In this document: piece by piece, positions 44,957 through 54,041 of the stretch | Layout: each line of letters starts with the position of its first letter | How positions within the stretch are numbered: position 1 is the stretch's first letter | Assembly: GCA_035301285.1 (NCBI GenBank) | Contig: DATGUN010000018.1 | Span: forward strand, 1 to 64,000 | Direction of reading: 5' to 3' | Length of the DNA: 64,000 nt | From: DATGUN01 sp035301285 | GTDB taxonomy: Bacteria; Bacillota; Bacilli; Bacillales; Amphibacillaceae | The notes under the pieces: model-generated | What the model was told of the DNA's origin: nothing | The model's input: the letters and a program-made list of their open reading frames with translations, nothing else | Database searches by the model: none | Position numbers and translations under genes: made by a program

Positions 44957-45402
44957 CAGTTTATTTGCCCCTCTCTTTTTCAAATTTTCACTATAAGCCT
45001 TTCTTAAGTAGGAATATTCCGAATAAAAATGATATAGGTTAAGGTGTTACACCTCCACAAATGTAAAAATATGTTCAATACGGGAGATTGTGCAGATCTT
45101 TAAAGACGGGGGATTCATGTACAAATGCTTGCCTTGAGGCTGAGTCTGGCAAGGAGGCATTGATGTACATCTATTAAATCACATATTAATATCATCGCAT
45201 TATTACACAAAAGTATAAAATCTCATTTACACGGTATTATTGGCATATACCTTCATTTTTTTGTATATCACTCATATAGACATAGAAAATTACAAAATTG
45301 CTCCCTCGCAGAAGCTTATTCACTGAATTTTGGATATGTTTTCATCACTGAATATGAATCGCAATGATGTGAGGATGCCTGATTTAGAGCCATCTATTTT
45401 GA
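44957..45402. other. 446-bp non-coding region with structured elements
   Basis: No gene is seen on either strand. Next to the transporter are the palindrome GGAATATTCC (45011-45020) and the small inverted repeat GGTGTTACACC (45043-45053). Farther right is the long hairpin described at 45116-45170. The rest is AT-rich without recognised motifs. Confidence 0.4.
45116..45170. repeat. Long bulged hairpin, possible ncRNA or element remnant
   Basis: Arms ATGTACA/TGTACAT, AATGC/GCATT and TTGCC/GGCAA stack into one 17-bp stem with two one-sided bulges and a 14-nt loop. It is outside any gene and not followed by a U-tract. Confidence 0.4.
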
Positions 45403-45726
45403 TTATCTGCCACGAAGTTCATCCAATAACTCTTTTGATTTTCTTTCTGCTTCTTTTGTCCTTCGCCAGTCAATGGATATAATGTTAAATGATTCGCCAT
45501 CTAACCCGATTTGAAACCACACCCCTTCCCTGCTTGCTTCGGGCAGTTCATCTGCTGGTACAATCCACTCTTCCTCTCTGTCTTCCAATAAAATGACTGC
45601 GTCTCCCTCATCCGTATAACGATCAAGGACACCATAGACAATATGCGTGGATGCGGCATTCAGGATGACAACAAAAATAGCGCTTATAACCATAAGTGAT
45701 ATCAGACGGTAACCATTTTTCATCAT
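45403..45726 (-). CDS. DUF3006 protein with N-terminal membrane anchor
   Basis: About 107 residues: a membrane helix (LISLMVISAIFVVILNAAS) then a DUF3006 domain (GVLDRYTDEGDAVILLED, IVPADELP, WFQIGLDG). DUF3006 proteins are small beta domains commonly encoded beside secreted ComEC-like metallo-beta-lactamase proteins, as here. The topology places this domain outside the cell. The start is ATG 45726 after CAGGAGAG. It is divergent from the lipoprotein gene at 45969 and similar to the soluble copy at 47318. Confidence 0.8.
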   Translation of the reverse strand: MMKNGYRLISLMVISAIFVVILNAASTHIVYGVLDRYTDEGDAVILLEDREEEWIVPADELPEASREGVWFQIGLDGESFNIISIDWRRTKEAERKSKELLDELRGR

Positions 45727-45968
45727 ACATCTCTCCTGCACACTTTTATTCAGTATGACTGAATTAAAAGACTTATGCACATCAACAAAACATCAAAATA
45801 CCTTCCCATATTATCTCGATAAATACATTTCACCTTATTAAAAATATAAACATGCTATATGAATGACTTTCAAAATGAAGATTTCCATCTTTTTAAGCTC
45901 TTTTAAGTAGAAGTACGAACATATATTTGGTATACTGTGGCTAATCAATGACAGTAAGGGGGGATGAC

Positions 45969-47312
45969 ATGTTCAGAAATGGATGGATTGCTTTTTTGCT
46001 GGCACTATTACTGGTTGGCTGCGGGCAGGAGTCGGGTGTGGGTGCCCAGAACGAAAATATAGACGATGAAGATATTTCAGCTGTGGAAACAAATGTATCA
46101 CACAATACATACGAAACCGACAACGTCACCAACGAAAATGACACCAGTGAGAATGATGGTCATGCGAATGAAGATCAGAATCAAACATCGGAAGACGCAA
46201 ACAAGACCCATTCAGAGAAAAATAATGAAAATGCTTCTGCTGAATTACCGGACCTCAAAGTACATTATATGGATGTCGGACAAGCCGATGCCACATTATT
46301 CGCATTTGATGGACATACGATTTTATTTGATACTGGGGATTGGAACCGAAATGACGTCATCAATTATCTTGATTCAAAGGATATCACTGATATCGACCTT
46401 GTTGTCGTCAGTCATCCCCACGCCGATCATATCGGTCAGCTGGAGGACATCATGCATACATACAATGTCGGAGAAGTATGGTTCAATGGTGTCGAAGCAA
46501 GTTCGAATACATTTCAAAACGCCATGAAAGCTGTTTTGGAAAGTGATGCCGATTATGCCGAACCAAAGGCTGGCGAAGAAATGCAAATCGGATCTATGGA
46601 TATCGAAGTGCTTCATCCGGCTTCCTTGTCCGGCAGTGATGACTTGAACAGGGATTCACTTTCATTGCGATTCACATACGGAGACATTTCTTTTGTCTTT
46701 ACAGGAGATGCTTATAAAGAAGATGAACAAGCCATGATGGCAAATGCATCATCTGTTGAGGCTAACTTTTTACAACTGGGACATCACGGATCCAATACTT
46801 CCAGTGATGCCTCATTTATAGACGCTGTAGATCCAGATGTAGCCATATACAGTGCCGGGTCCGACAATTCGTATGGACATCCTAGCCCTGAGACGGTTTC
46901 ATTGATTCAAGATATGGGCATCGACTTATACGGAACAGATGTCCATGGTACCATTGTTGTCACAACGGATGGACAAACATATGATGTCGAAACAAAAGAA
47001 GATGGAACTGTTTCACCTTCTTCTACCGGAGCGGCAGAGAGCAATGACAACAGCAGTCATTCCGGTGGGGATGAAAATAAAAACAATGATAGCCCCGATG
47101 ATACATCTTCATCAGAAGGAAATTGTATTGATATCAATCAAGCATCCATAAACGAATTACAGGAAATCATCCATATTGGACCGGTAAGGGCTGAAGATGT
47201 TACTGATGCCAGACCATTTGATTCAGTCGAAGATCTTACAAAAGTAAATGGTATTGGCCCGGCCCGTATTGATGATATAAAGGACCAAGGACTTGCATGT
47301 ACAGGAGGTTGA
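45969..47312 (+). CDS. Secreted MBL-fold lipoprotein with C-terminal helix-hairpin-helix
   Basis: A 447-residue lipoprotein: signal peptide with lipobox LVGC, a long acidic Asn/Glu linker (about 25-100), a ComEC/Rec2-like metallo-beta-lactamase domain (about 105-345), a second polar linker and a ComEA-like HhH domain (CIDINQASINELQEI, VNGIGPARIDDI). Metal ligands are in SHPHADHIGQ, FTGDA and LGHHGSNTSS. The combination of a ComEC-type nuclease domain with a DNA-binding HhH suggests DNA hydrolysis or binding at the cell surface. The start is ATG 45969 after AGGGGGGATGAC. Confidence 0.88.
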   Translation: MFRNGWIAFLLALLLVGCGQESGVGAQNENIDDEDISAVETNVSHNTYETDNVTNENDTSENDGHANEDQNQTSEDANKTHSEKNNENASAELPDLKVHYMDVGQADATLFAFDGHTILFDTGDWNRNDVINYLDSKDITDIDLVVVSHPHADHIGQLEDIMHTYNVGEVWFNGVEASSNTFQNAMKAVLESDADYAEPKAGEEMQIGSMDIEVLHPASLSGSDDLNRDSLSLRFTYGDISFVFTGDAYKEDEQAMMANASSVEANFLQLGHHGSNTSSDASFIDAVDPDVAIYSAGSDNSYGHPSPETVSLIQDMGIDLYGTDVHGTIVVTTDGQTYDVETKEDGTVSPSSTGAAESNDNSSHSGGDENKNNDSPDDTSSSEGNCIDINQASINELQEIIHIGPVRAEDVTDARPFDSVEDLTKVNGIGPARIDDIKDQGLACTGG

Positions 47313-47317
47313 TTCAC

Positions 47318-47578
47318 GTGAAAGGCTATTTGGATAGAATTGAAGATAACGAAAAAGCAGTCATTTTGATTGAAGAAGAGAATACAGAAATCGTTGTACC
47401 GATTGATGAATTGCCAGGTGGCAGCAAAGAAAAAACATGGTTTCATATCGTCGAAGAAAACGGATCATTCAAGATCATCTCAATCGATGATGACATGACC
47501 GAACAAAAAAAGCGTCAGTCCTCAGACCTGATGAAAAAATTACGAGAGCGAAAAAAAGAAAGTAAATTCAAGAAATAA
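47318..47578 (+). CDS. DUF3006 protein, soluble
   Basis: An 86-residue DUF3006 domain starting KGYLDRIEDNEKAVILIEEE with PIDELPGG and WFHIVEE, followed by a Lys-rich tail (KLRERKKESKFKK). The start is GTG 47318, after AGGAGGTTGATTCAC, 5 bp past the lipoprotein gene's stop, so they form an operon. It lacks the membrane anchor of its paralog at 45403. Confidence 0.85.
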   Translation: MKGYLDRIEDNEKAVILIEEENTEIVVPIDELPGGSKEKTWFHIVEENGSFKIISIDDDMTEQKKRQSSDLMKKLRERKKESKFKK

Positions 47579-47720
47579 TATGACATTCACCTGACATGAT
47601 AAAGCAGACCATAATAAATTCGCATATGTTCAATCTCACCTCTTTTCATCCAGTCTAGCGAAATGTTATACTGAATACACAAAATGTATGCGGTAACATA
47701 CAGATTAGGAGATGATAACA

Positions 47721-47999
47721 ATGAGTGTCAGTGTCATGTTTATCCTCTTGGCATCTGTTGCACCTTTTCTATTCATTTATTTAAGAAGAAAGATGCTGGC
47801 TGCACTTCAGTTTGTTTTGCTGGCTGGGATGTGGGTTCACTTTATAATGGTTGCGTTTCAAACGCCACCAGGTATTTTTTCGGCGACGTGGACAATGTTC
47901 TATCTAAGTCTTTTGCTCGCTGAAGTCGCTTGGGTGATGTTTTTCATTTATGAAATCAAATTGTTGATCGGTCAAAGCAACTCATCCGGCCGAGCGTGA
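47721..47999 (+). CDS. Small three-helix membrane protein, unknown function
   Basis: A 92-residue protein with three hydrophobic segments and a polar tail (QSNSSGRA). The start is ATG 47721 after TTAGGAGATGATAACA. It is convergent with the qox operon, with a shared terminator. The family is not recognised. Confidence 0.65.
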   Translation: MSVSVMFILLASVAPFLFIYLRRKMLAALQFVLLAGMWVHFIMVAFQTPPGIFSATWTMFYLSLLLAEVAWVMFFIYEIKLLIGQSNSSGRA

Positions 48000-48033
48000 T
48001 CAAGTTTGGATAATATCCAAAAAAACGATATAT

Positions 48034-48077
48034 AAAGGAGTGAGGATAGCATCTTAGCTTGCCACCTCACTCCTTTT
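48034..48077. terminator. Bidirectional terminator between the small membrane gene and qoxD
   Basis: AAAGGAGTGAGG and CCTCACTCCTTTT pair in a perfect 12-bp stem with a 19-nt loop. A-rich and T-rich flanks suit both convergent units. Confidence 0.75.
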
Positions 48078-48154
48078 CGTTTGACATCTTTTCAATATAA
48101 CTTGATTTCATCTCTGACAATCTGCCTATCTATACACCTTTTCCACTCCCGTTA

Positions 48155-48451
48155 CTAATATGAAAAACCGAATGACATCGTAAAAAGCGACCCAGCTACA
48201 ATAATCGAAGCCACAACGAATGAATGGAACATCATATTCCATGGTGTATGTGTGACACCAGATTCTATGATGTGCATGAACATAAATAATTGAATGCCTG
48301 CTTGAATGACTGCCAAAGCCATGATACCTGCTACAATCCATACCGATGGTAGATCCGAACCGACTGCCGTCCAAGCCGCCAAGATGGTTAAGACGATTGA
48401 CAGCACATAGCCGACGATATGTTTCAATGGATATTTCTTTTGTTCTGCCAT
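48155..48451 (-). CDS. qoxD: Cytochrome aa3 quinol oxidase subunit IV
   Basis: A 98-residue protein with three membrane helices (COX4_pro family), starting MAEQKKYPLKHIVGYVLSI; IMALAVIQAGIQLFMFMHI is the family core. It completes the qoxABCD set and its start abuts the stop of qoxC. Confidence 0.93.
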   Translation of the reverse strand: MAEQKKYPLKHIVGYVLSIVLTILAAWTAVGSDLPSVWIVAGIMALAVIQAGIQLFMFMHIIESGVTHTPWNMMFHSFVVASIIVAGSLFTMSFGFSY

Positions 48452-49057
48452 CTAAATCACCATCCCAATCAAATAAACACTCGTGAAAATGAAAATCCAG
48501 ATGACATCAAGGAAATGCCAGTAAAGTCCGACAATGAATACTTTACGATGAGTGACTTGGGTTAAGCCTCTTTGCTTCACCTGGATCCAAATGAATAACA
48601 TCCAACCAATACCAAGTGACACGTGCACACCATGTGTTCCTGCCAAAACAAAGAATGCCGACCAAAATGAGCTGGAAGAGAGAGTTGCTCCATCTTGAAC
48701 ATACCCTATAAACTCATATATCTCGAGTCCGATGAAACTGAGACCGAGCATAAATGTTATCGCCAACCAGCTTAACAGACCATTTATCGATTGTTGGCGC
48801 ATATTATGAATGGCCAATCCACATGTGAAACTGCTCGTCAGCAAGATAAATGTCATCACAAGGACGGTCGTCAACTCAAATATATCACCTGGTTCCGGCG
48901 CACTTGCCGTTCGTCCATAAAGAACGGCATATGTTGCAAACAACGTCGCAAATAACGAAACTTCCGCAGCCAGGAAAACCCAGAATCCAACGATGTTCAT
49001 CTGAGATTCTCCCGACTGAAATTCATAGGGTACAGGTGTGGATATCTGTTTACTCAT
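48452..49057 (-). CDS. qoxC: Cytochrome aa3 quinol oxidase subunit III
   Basis: A 201-residue COX3-family protein with five helices. GTHGVHVSLGIGWMLFIW and YWHFLDVIWIFIFTSVYL are the family signatures. The start is ATG 49057 after AAGGGGGG; it overlaps the qoxB end by 8 nt, showing translational coupling. Confidence 0.94.
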   Translation of the reverse strand: MSKQISTPVPYEFQSGESQMNIVGFWVFLAAEVSLFATLFATYAVLYGRTASAPEPGDIFELTTVLVMTFILLTSSFTCGLAIHNMRQQSINGLLSWLAITFMLGLSFIGLEIYEFIGYVQDGATLSSSSFWSAFFVLAGTHGVHVSLGIGWMLFIWIQVKQRGLTQVTHRKVFIVGLYWHFLDVIWIFIFTSVYLIGMVI

Positions 49058-50996
49058 TTTCAACCCCCCTTGCCGTTTCCTCGGTTCGTTCAATTTCTTC
49101 TACACCTATAACATAGCCAGGATCATATTCAAAGGAACGGAGGCCCATCATGACCAACATGGCAATCAAACCGATTGTGGCTGGAATGATCCACTCAAAG
49201 ACGAGACAGAAACTGGCAGCGAAAAGAATGGCCATCATAATGAACGGTTTGCCGGAATTGCTCGGCATATGAATGGGTTCAAGTTTTTCTTTATCATAAG
49301 TTGTTTGTCCTCTTTCTTTCATTGCCATAAACGCATCATGGTCGTCAATTTCAGGAAGTGTTGCAAAATTATATTCAGGAATCGGTGTTGGAGTAGCCCA
49401 TTCAAGCGTTCGACCCATTCCCCAACTGTCACCACTTACCTCACGCTTCCGGTAGCGATAACTGTAGTAAATGGCATAAACAAACAGAGCAAAACCGGCT
49501 CCCATGATGAACGCACCGATACTTGATAACATGTTCAGGCTCATCCATTCCGGTCCAATTGTATATAACCTTCTCGCCATGCCATCTAGACCAAGAAAAT
49601 ACTGTGGAAAGAATGTCGCATGGAACCCAATGACAAACAACCAAAAGCTCCACTTGCCAAGTTTTTCATTGATTTTATGACCGAACATTTTTGGATACCA
49701 AAATGTCAAGCCGGCAAAGCAAGCAAACACCGTACCAGGAATCAACACGTAATGGAAATGGGAAATCAAGAAGTACGTATTATGGTACTGATAATCCCCT
49801 GCAGCCATCCCCAGCATGACACCCGTTACACCACCAATGACAAAGCTTGGAATAAAGGCAAGTGCCCAAAGCATCGGAACACTGATGACGATTTTGGACT
49901 TGTACAATGTCGCCAGCCAGTTAAATATTTTTACACCCGTCGGTACAGCAATCAACATGGTCGAAATAGAGAAAACAGAGTTCACAAACGCTCCAGCGCC
50001 CATTGTAAAGAAATGATGGACCCAGACGAGAAAACTTAAGCCCGCAATGATGATAATGGCCCACACCATCGTCGTATAACCAAATATACGCTTTTGCGCA
50101 AATGTGGAAATCACTTCCGAGAAAATTCCGAAGGCGGGCAAGATGACAATGTATACTTCGGGATGTCCCCACATCCAAAATAAATTAACCCACATCATCG
50201 GCAATCCTTCACCTGTCAATGTGAAGAATTGCGATCCGAATATCCGATCAATTGTCATCAAAGCCAAAGCAACCGTCAATATCGGAAAAGCAAAAATGAT
50301 GATAAACGATGTGATCAGCGATGACCATGTAAATATGGGCATTTTGAACATTTTCATCCCTGGTGCCCGTCGTCTTAGTATTGTAACCAATAAATTGATC
50401 CCTGTTGCGAGCGTTCCGATTCCGGAGAGCTGCAAGCCCAACAAATAGAAGTTGATACCAGGCCCCGGGCTCAGTTCCGATCCCGCTAGTGGCGCATAAT
50501 TGGTCCATCCGGCATCAGGAGATCCACCGATAACAAATGAGACATTAAACAACAGTGCACCAAATAAGAACGCCCAAAAACTTAAAGCATTCACAAATGG
50601 AAAAGCAAAATCACGCGCACCTATCTGCAACGGTACGATTATATTCATCAATCCAATCAAAAAAGGCATCGCCATAAACAAAATCATGATCGTACCATGT
50701 GTTGTAAAAATCTCATTATAGTGCTCGGCATCCAAGAAGTTCATATTTGGAAGCGCTAGCTGGGTACGCATCATCAGTGCATCTGTGCCCGCCCTGAACA
50801 ACATTGCCAGCGCACTTAAAATATACATGATCCCAATCTTTTTATGGTCCAAGGTCGTCAACCATTCTCGCCATAACCAACCCCATTTTTTAAAATAAGT
50901 CAAGATGAAGATAATGGCTGTTGAAACGAGAACAATGGCCACCATTCCTGCATATATAAGCGGTTCACCCGTTACAAGCAATTCACTCAGTTTCAT
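49050..50996 (-). CDS. qoxB: Cytochrome aa3 quinol oxidase subunit I
   Basis: A 648-residue heme-copper oxidase catalytic subunit. The CuB/cross-link motif is WGHPEVYI, the CuB His pair is VHHFFTMG, and the heme ligands lie in HGTIMI and SHFHYVL. The C-terminal extra helices fit the quinol branch. It reduces O2 to water with proton pumping. The start is ATG 50996; a GTG six bases earlier overlaps the ribosome binding site. Confidence 0.96.
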   Translation of the reverse strand: MKLSELLVTGEPLIYAGMVAIVLVSTAIIFILTYFKKWGWLWREWLTTLDHKKIGIMYILSALAMLFRAGTDALMMRTQLALPNMNFLDAEHYNEIFTTHGTIMILFMAMPFLIGLMNIIVPLQIGARDFAFPFVNALSFWAFLFGALLFNVSFVIGGSPDAGWTNYAPLAGSELSPGPGINFYLLGLQLSGIGTLATGINLLVTILRRRAPGMKMFKMPIFTWSSLITSFIIIFAFPILTVALALMTIDRIFGSQFFTLTGEGLPMMWVNLFWMWGHPEVYIVILPAFGIFSEVISTFAQKRIFGYTTMVWAIIIIAGLSFLVWVHHFFTMGAGAFVNSVFSISTMLIAVPTGVKIFNWLATLYKSKIVISVPMLWALAFIPSFVIGGVTGVMLGMAAGDYQYHNTYFLISHFHYVLIPGTVFACFAGLTFWYPKMFGHKINEKLGKWSFWLFVIGFHATFFPQYFLGLDGMARRLYTIGPEWMSLNMLSSIGAFIMGAGFALFVYAIYYSYRYRKREVSGDSWGMGRTLEWATPTPIPEYNFATLPEIDDHDAFMAMKERGQTTYDKEKLEPIHMPSNSGKPFIMMAILFAASFCLVFEWIIPATIGLIAMLVMMGLRSFEYDPGYVIGVEEIERTEETARGVENE

Positions 50997-51014
50997 TGTC
51001 ACCCACCTTCCTCA

Positions 51015-51956
51015 TTATTTGTCTACTTTTTTGCGCCAGTCTTTATCATTTTCATAGCCTTGTATTTTTTCATATAGACCAATATGGTGTTTCACCGCAT
51101 AGTCTCTACCTTCATTTTTGGCATGATCGACGAAATCCAGATGTGTCGATGCAAATGCCTTTTCATCAAGCAATCCGGGTTTCAACATTTCAATATAATC
51201 ATCTTCTGTCATTTCAGGTGCCTTGTCTTGAGTTGTCTTGACCCAGTTCTGGAAGTCACTTTTACTTTCTGCATGGACTTGAAATGTCTGTGCGGCAAAT
51301 CCTTCACCGGTAAAGCTGGCATTTCGTCCACGATATACGCCTGTCTCATCAGCCTGCAGATATAACGTCGTTTCCATGCCTGCCATATTATATTTTTGTC
51401 CCCCAAGCTGTGGAATCCAAAGAGAAGCCATTGCATCAGCCGAGGTCAACTTAAATTCCACCGGTCGATCCGTCGGAACATGTAAATAATTCACTGTCTC
51501 GATCCCTTGTTCCGGATAACTGAAAAACCACTTCCAATCGGCAGAAGTGGCATATATGACAAGGGGGTCCTCGCTTTCGCTTGATACCGGCGGTTTTTCC
51601 AATTCAAACAGTGTTTTCACGGTTGGGATTGCCAAGGACGTCACAATTAAAATCGGTACAAGTGTCCAGACAAATTCCAGCTTATTGTTTCCGTCCATAT
51701 CAGGTTTGTAATCGCCTGTTTTACGATGAGATTTTTCACGATATTTGAATACCATGAAACCAAACAAAACAAATACAAGCAGCACAATCCCGACCATGAA
51801 AACAAGTGCATATTGAATCAAGCTTTTTTGGCTTTCACCGACAGGTCCCTGTGGGTCCAGAACCTCCAACTTATCACAACCGCTCAACAATACTACAATA
51901 AACAAAACAGATATTCCGGATATTTTTTTATATAAAGACGCTCGTTTGAAAAGCAT
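51015..51956 (-). CDS. qoxA: Cytochrome aa3 quinol oxidase subunit II (lipoprotein)
   Basis: A 313-residue COX2-family subunit with a lipobox (LLSGC), two membrane helices and an extracytoplasmic cupredoxin domain. The CuA ligands of cytochrome c oxidases are absent, as expected for a quinol oxidase. WTLVPILIV and SADWKWFFSYPEQGI are family segments. The start is ATG 51956 after AAGGAG. It is the first gene of the qoxABCD operon. Confidence 0.94.
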   Translation of the reverse strand: MLFKRASLYKKISGISVLFIVVLLSGCDKLEVLDPQGPVGESQKSLIQYALVFMVGIVLLVFVLFGFMVFKYREKSHRKTGDYKPDMDGNNKLEFVWTLVPILIVTSLAIPTVKTLFELEKPPVSSESEDPLVIYATSADWKWFFSYPEQGIETVNYLHVPTDRPVEFKLTSADAMASLWIPQLGGQKYNMAGMETTLYLQADETGVYRGRNASFTGEGFAAQTFQVHAESKSDFQNWVKTTQDKAPEMTEDDYIEMLKPGLLDEKAFASTHLDFVDHAKNEGRDYAVKHHIGLYEKIQGYENDKDWRKKVDK

Positions 51957-52232
51957 TGAAAAACACACTCCTTAAGAAAGGCGCAATCCACTAGATATTG
52001 AAGACTGTATTACCCCCGTTCCCTGTATAAATGGTGTAAAAACAAAATATGCTTTTACAATTTAGTGACAGATCTGTTTTGTTTCCGCACAATGAAAACC
52101 CGTTCCGGAAGCATCATTCCTTGACGCCTTCCATTGCAAGACGTATCATGTGTCCAAAGATGAAGAATAATCATAACTTGATATTTAAAATAAATTAAAG
52201 ATAAACGTGAAAAGCTCAGGGGGAATTGAATA

Positions 52233-53357
52233 ATGAACTATGATGTAGCTATTATCGGATCCGGTACCATGGGAATGGCAGCAGGATACTACTTATCGAA
52301 GCATCATAAACGTGTCGTCTTGATGGATGCAAATGATCCGCCCCATACAGAAGGCTCACATCACGGTGAAACACGTCTCATCCGCCATGCTTATGGAGAG
52401 GGTGAAGATTACGTACCGATGGTTTTACGAGCACAAGAGTTGTGGTTGAATCTCGAGAAAGAAGCAAACCAAACCTTATTTCATCAAACGGGAGTATTGA
52501 ATATCAGTCGTGAAAGCTCGGACTTTCTGCAAAATGTCTTGAAGAGTGCAACAACACACTCTTTACGGCTTGAAAAGATGACTGCACATGACATGAATAC
52601 TCGATGGAAAGGGTTTGAAATACCAAATGATTTGATGGGTTGTTATGAACCTGAATCCGGTGTTTTAATGAGTGAAGCGTGTGTACAGGCTTACCGTGAC
52701 CTTGCCGCTCAGCAAGGTGCCACTTTTTTCACCCATTCGCCCATCAATGACATCCGCACGGGACATGGGGAAATAACGATTGAAACAACCCAACAGACCA
52801 TCAAAGCCTCTGAACTCATCATCAGTGCAGGTAAAGGAACAAATGACATATTGGCAATGCTCGGACTCCAACTTCCGCTGCAACCGACGCGGAAGACATT
52901 TTCCTGGTTCGATTCCGATGAAACACTTTATCAAAAAGGGCGTTTTCCGGCTTGGACTTATGATGTGGATGATGACACTTACTACGGCTTTCCAAGTATC
53001 GATGGAGCCGGTGTGAAAATTGGTCGCCATTCCGGAGGGCACCCGGTCAACTCAACAGACTCACTCGATGCATTCGGCACGTATCCAGAAGATATGGGGG
53101 ATGTCGCTAGGCTTTCACATGCGATCATGCCTGAAGAACTTCCACACAAAGAAGGGAAAGTCTGTACATACACCAATACGCCAGATGGTGATTTCATCAT
53201 CGATCGTTTTGAAAATCATCCGAACATCAAAGTCGCTTGCGGATTTTCCGGCCATGGATTCAAGTTCGCAAGTGTCATTGGAGAAATTTTAAGCGAGCTG
53301 GTCCTCACTGGTGCGAGTAAACAGGATTTGAGTCGATTTAAACTAAATCGGTTTTAA
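52233..53357 (+). CDS. Sarcosine oxidase / N-methyl-tryptophan oxidase family flavoenzyme
   Basis: A 374-residue monomeric sarcosine-oxidase-type enzyme, demethylating N-methyl amino acids with O2 to give formaldehyde and H2O2. The FAD motif is GSGTMG at residues 9-14. The cysteine that binds FAD covalently in the family is visible in KVCTYTNTPDGDFIID. GSHHGETRLIRHAYGEG is a further signature. The substrate could be sarcosine, a product of glycine-betaine breakdown in halotolerant bacteria. It stands alone, divergent from qoxA; the start follows CAGGGGGAATTGAAT. Confidence 0.88.
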   Translation: MNYDVAIIGSGTMGMAAGYYLSKHHKRVVLMDANDPPHTEGSHHGETRLIRHAYGEGEDYVPMVLRAQELWLNLEKEANQTLFHQTGVLNISRESSDFLQNVLKSATTHSLRLEKMTAHDMNTRWKGFEIPNDLMGCYEPESGVLMSEACVQAYRDLAAQQGATFFTHSPINDIRTGHGEITIETTQQTIKASELIISAGKGTNDILAMLGLQLPLQPTRKTFSWFDSDETLYQKGRFPAWTYDVDDDTYYGFPSIDGAGVKIGRHSGGHPVNSTDSLDAFGTYPEDMGDVARLSHAIMPEELPHKEGKVCTYTNTPDGDFIIDRFENHPNIKVACGFSGHGFKFASVIGEILSELVLTGASKQDLSRFKLNRF

Positions 53358-53443
53358 AAACGACATGGTCAAAAAATGATTGATCCATAACAAAGGGATA
53401 TCAATCGAGGGATTATGATTAGCTGTTGGAGGGACATAATAGC

Positions 53444-53515
53444 ATGCGAGACGACAAAAGAAAAATAAACGCCTATCACGTTTCAAAAAATATGCGGGCA
53501 CACCGGAAAGGATAA
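53444..53515 (+). CDS. Possible 23-aa ORF before the minisatellite
   Basis: An ATG 9 nt after GGAGGG starts a 23-codon frame (MRDDKRKINAYHVSKN...) that ends right at the edge of the 51-bp repeat array. It may be a real small peptide or the remains of a gene interrupted by repeat expansion. Evidence is only the ribosome binding site. Confidence 0.2.
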   Translation: MRDDKRKINAYHVSKNMRAHRKG

Positions 53516-53550
53516 ACCGCATTTAAGTTAAATAAGGTCTTCTTGAGTCG

Positions 53551-54009
53551 ATTATTTAGGTACAAAATACATTTAAACTTAATTATGACGCTCTTGGGAC
53601 GATTATTTAGGTACAAAATGGATTTAAACTTAATTATGACGCCCTTGAGACGATTATTTAGGTACAAAATACATTTAAACTTAATTACGACGCCCTTGAG
53701 TCGTTTATTTAGGTACAAAATGGATTTAAACTTAATTACGACGCCCTTGAGTCAATTATTTAGGTACAAATTACATTTAAACTTAATTAACACGCTCTTG
53801 AGACGATTATTTAGGTACAAAATGGATTTAAACTTAATTATGACGCGCTTGAGTCAATTATTTAGGTACAAAATACATTTAAACTTAATTATGACGCTCT
53901 TGAGTCGATTATTTAGGTACAAAATACATTTAAACTTAAATAAACCGCTCTTGAGACGATTATTTAGGTACAAAATGGATTTAAGCGCAAATAACACGCC
54001 CTTGAGCTG
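53551..54009. repeat. 51-bp minisatellite, nine units without indels
   Basis: Nine head-to-tail units begin at 53551, 53602, 53653, 53704, 53755, 53806, 53857, 53908 and 53959, each exactly 51 bp, with partial units on both sides (from about 53508 and at 54010). The conserved part is TTATTTAGGTACAAAAT followed by ATTTAAACTTAA. Two variants (ATACAT and ATGGAT) largely alternate. Since 51 is a multiple of three, the plus strand is open across the array (17-residue units with a LFRYK core) but has no ribosome binding site; the minus frame is broken in units 5 and 7. I read it as non-coding tandem DNA. Confidence 0.9.
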
Positions 54010-54041
54010 ATTATATCTCATTCATAAGGAGTCACCACAAA

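Noticed and set aside
44957..45402. Lysine or T-box riboswitch for the amino-acid transporter
   Set aside because: I could not find the conserved cores (no T-box sequence, no lysine-box core); only simple hairpins and palindromes are visible.
53476..53718. Minus-strand protein made of LNNRLKGVIIKFK-like units
   Set aside because: The frame is broken by stops in other units and has no ribosome binding site; it mirrors the tandem DNA repeat.
53508..54020. CRISPR array
   Set aside because: Units are 51 bp and nearly identical throughout; there are no unique spacers and no cas genes.
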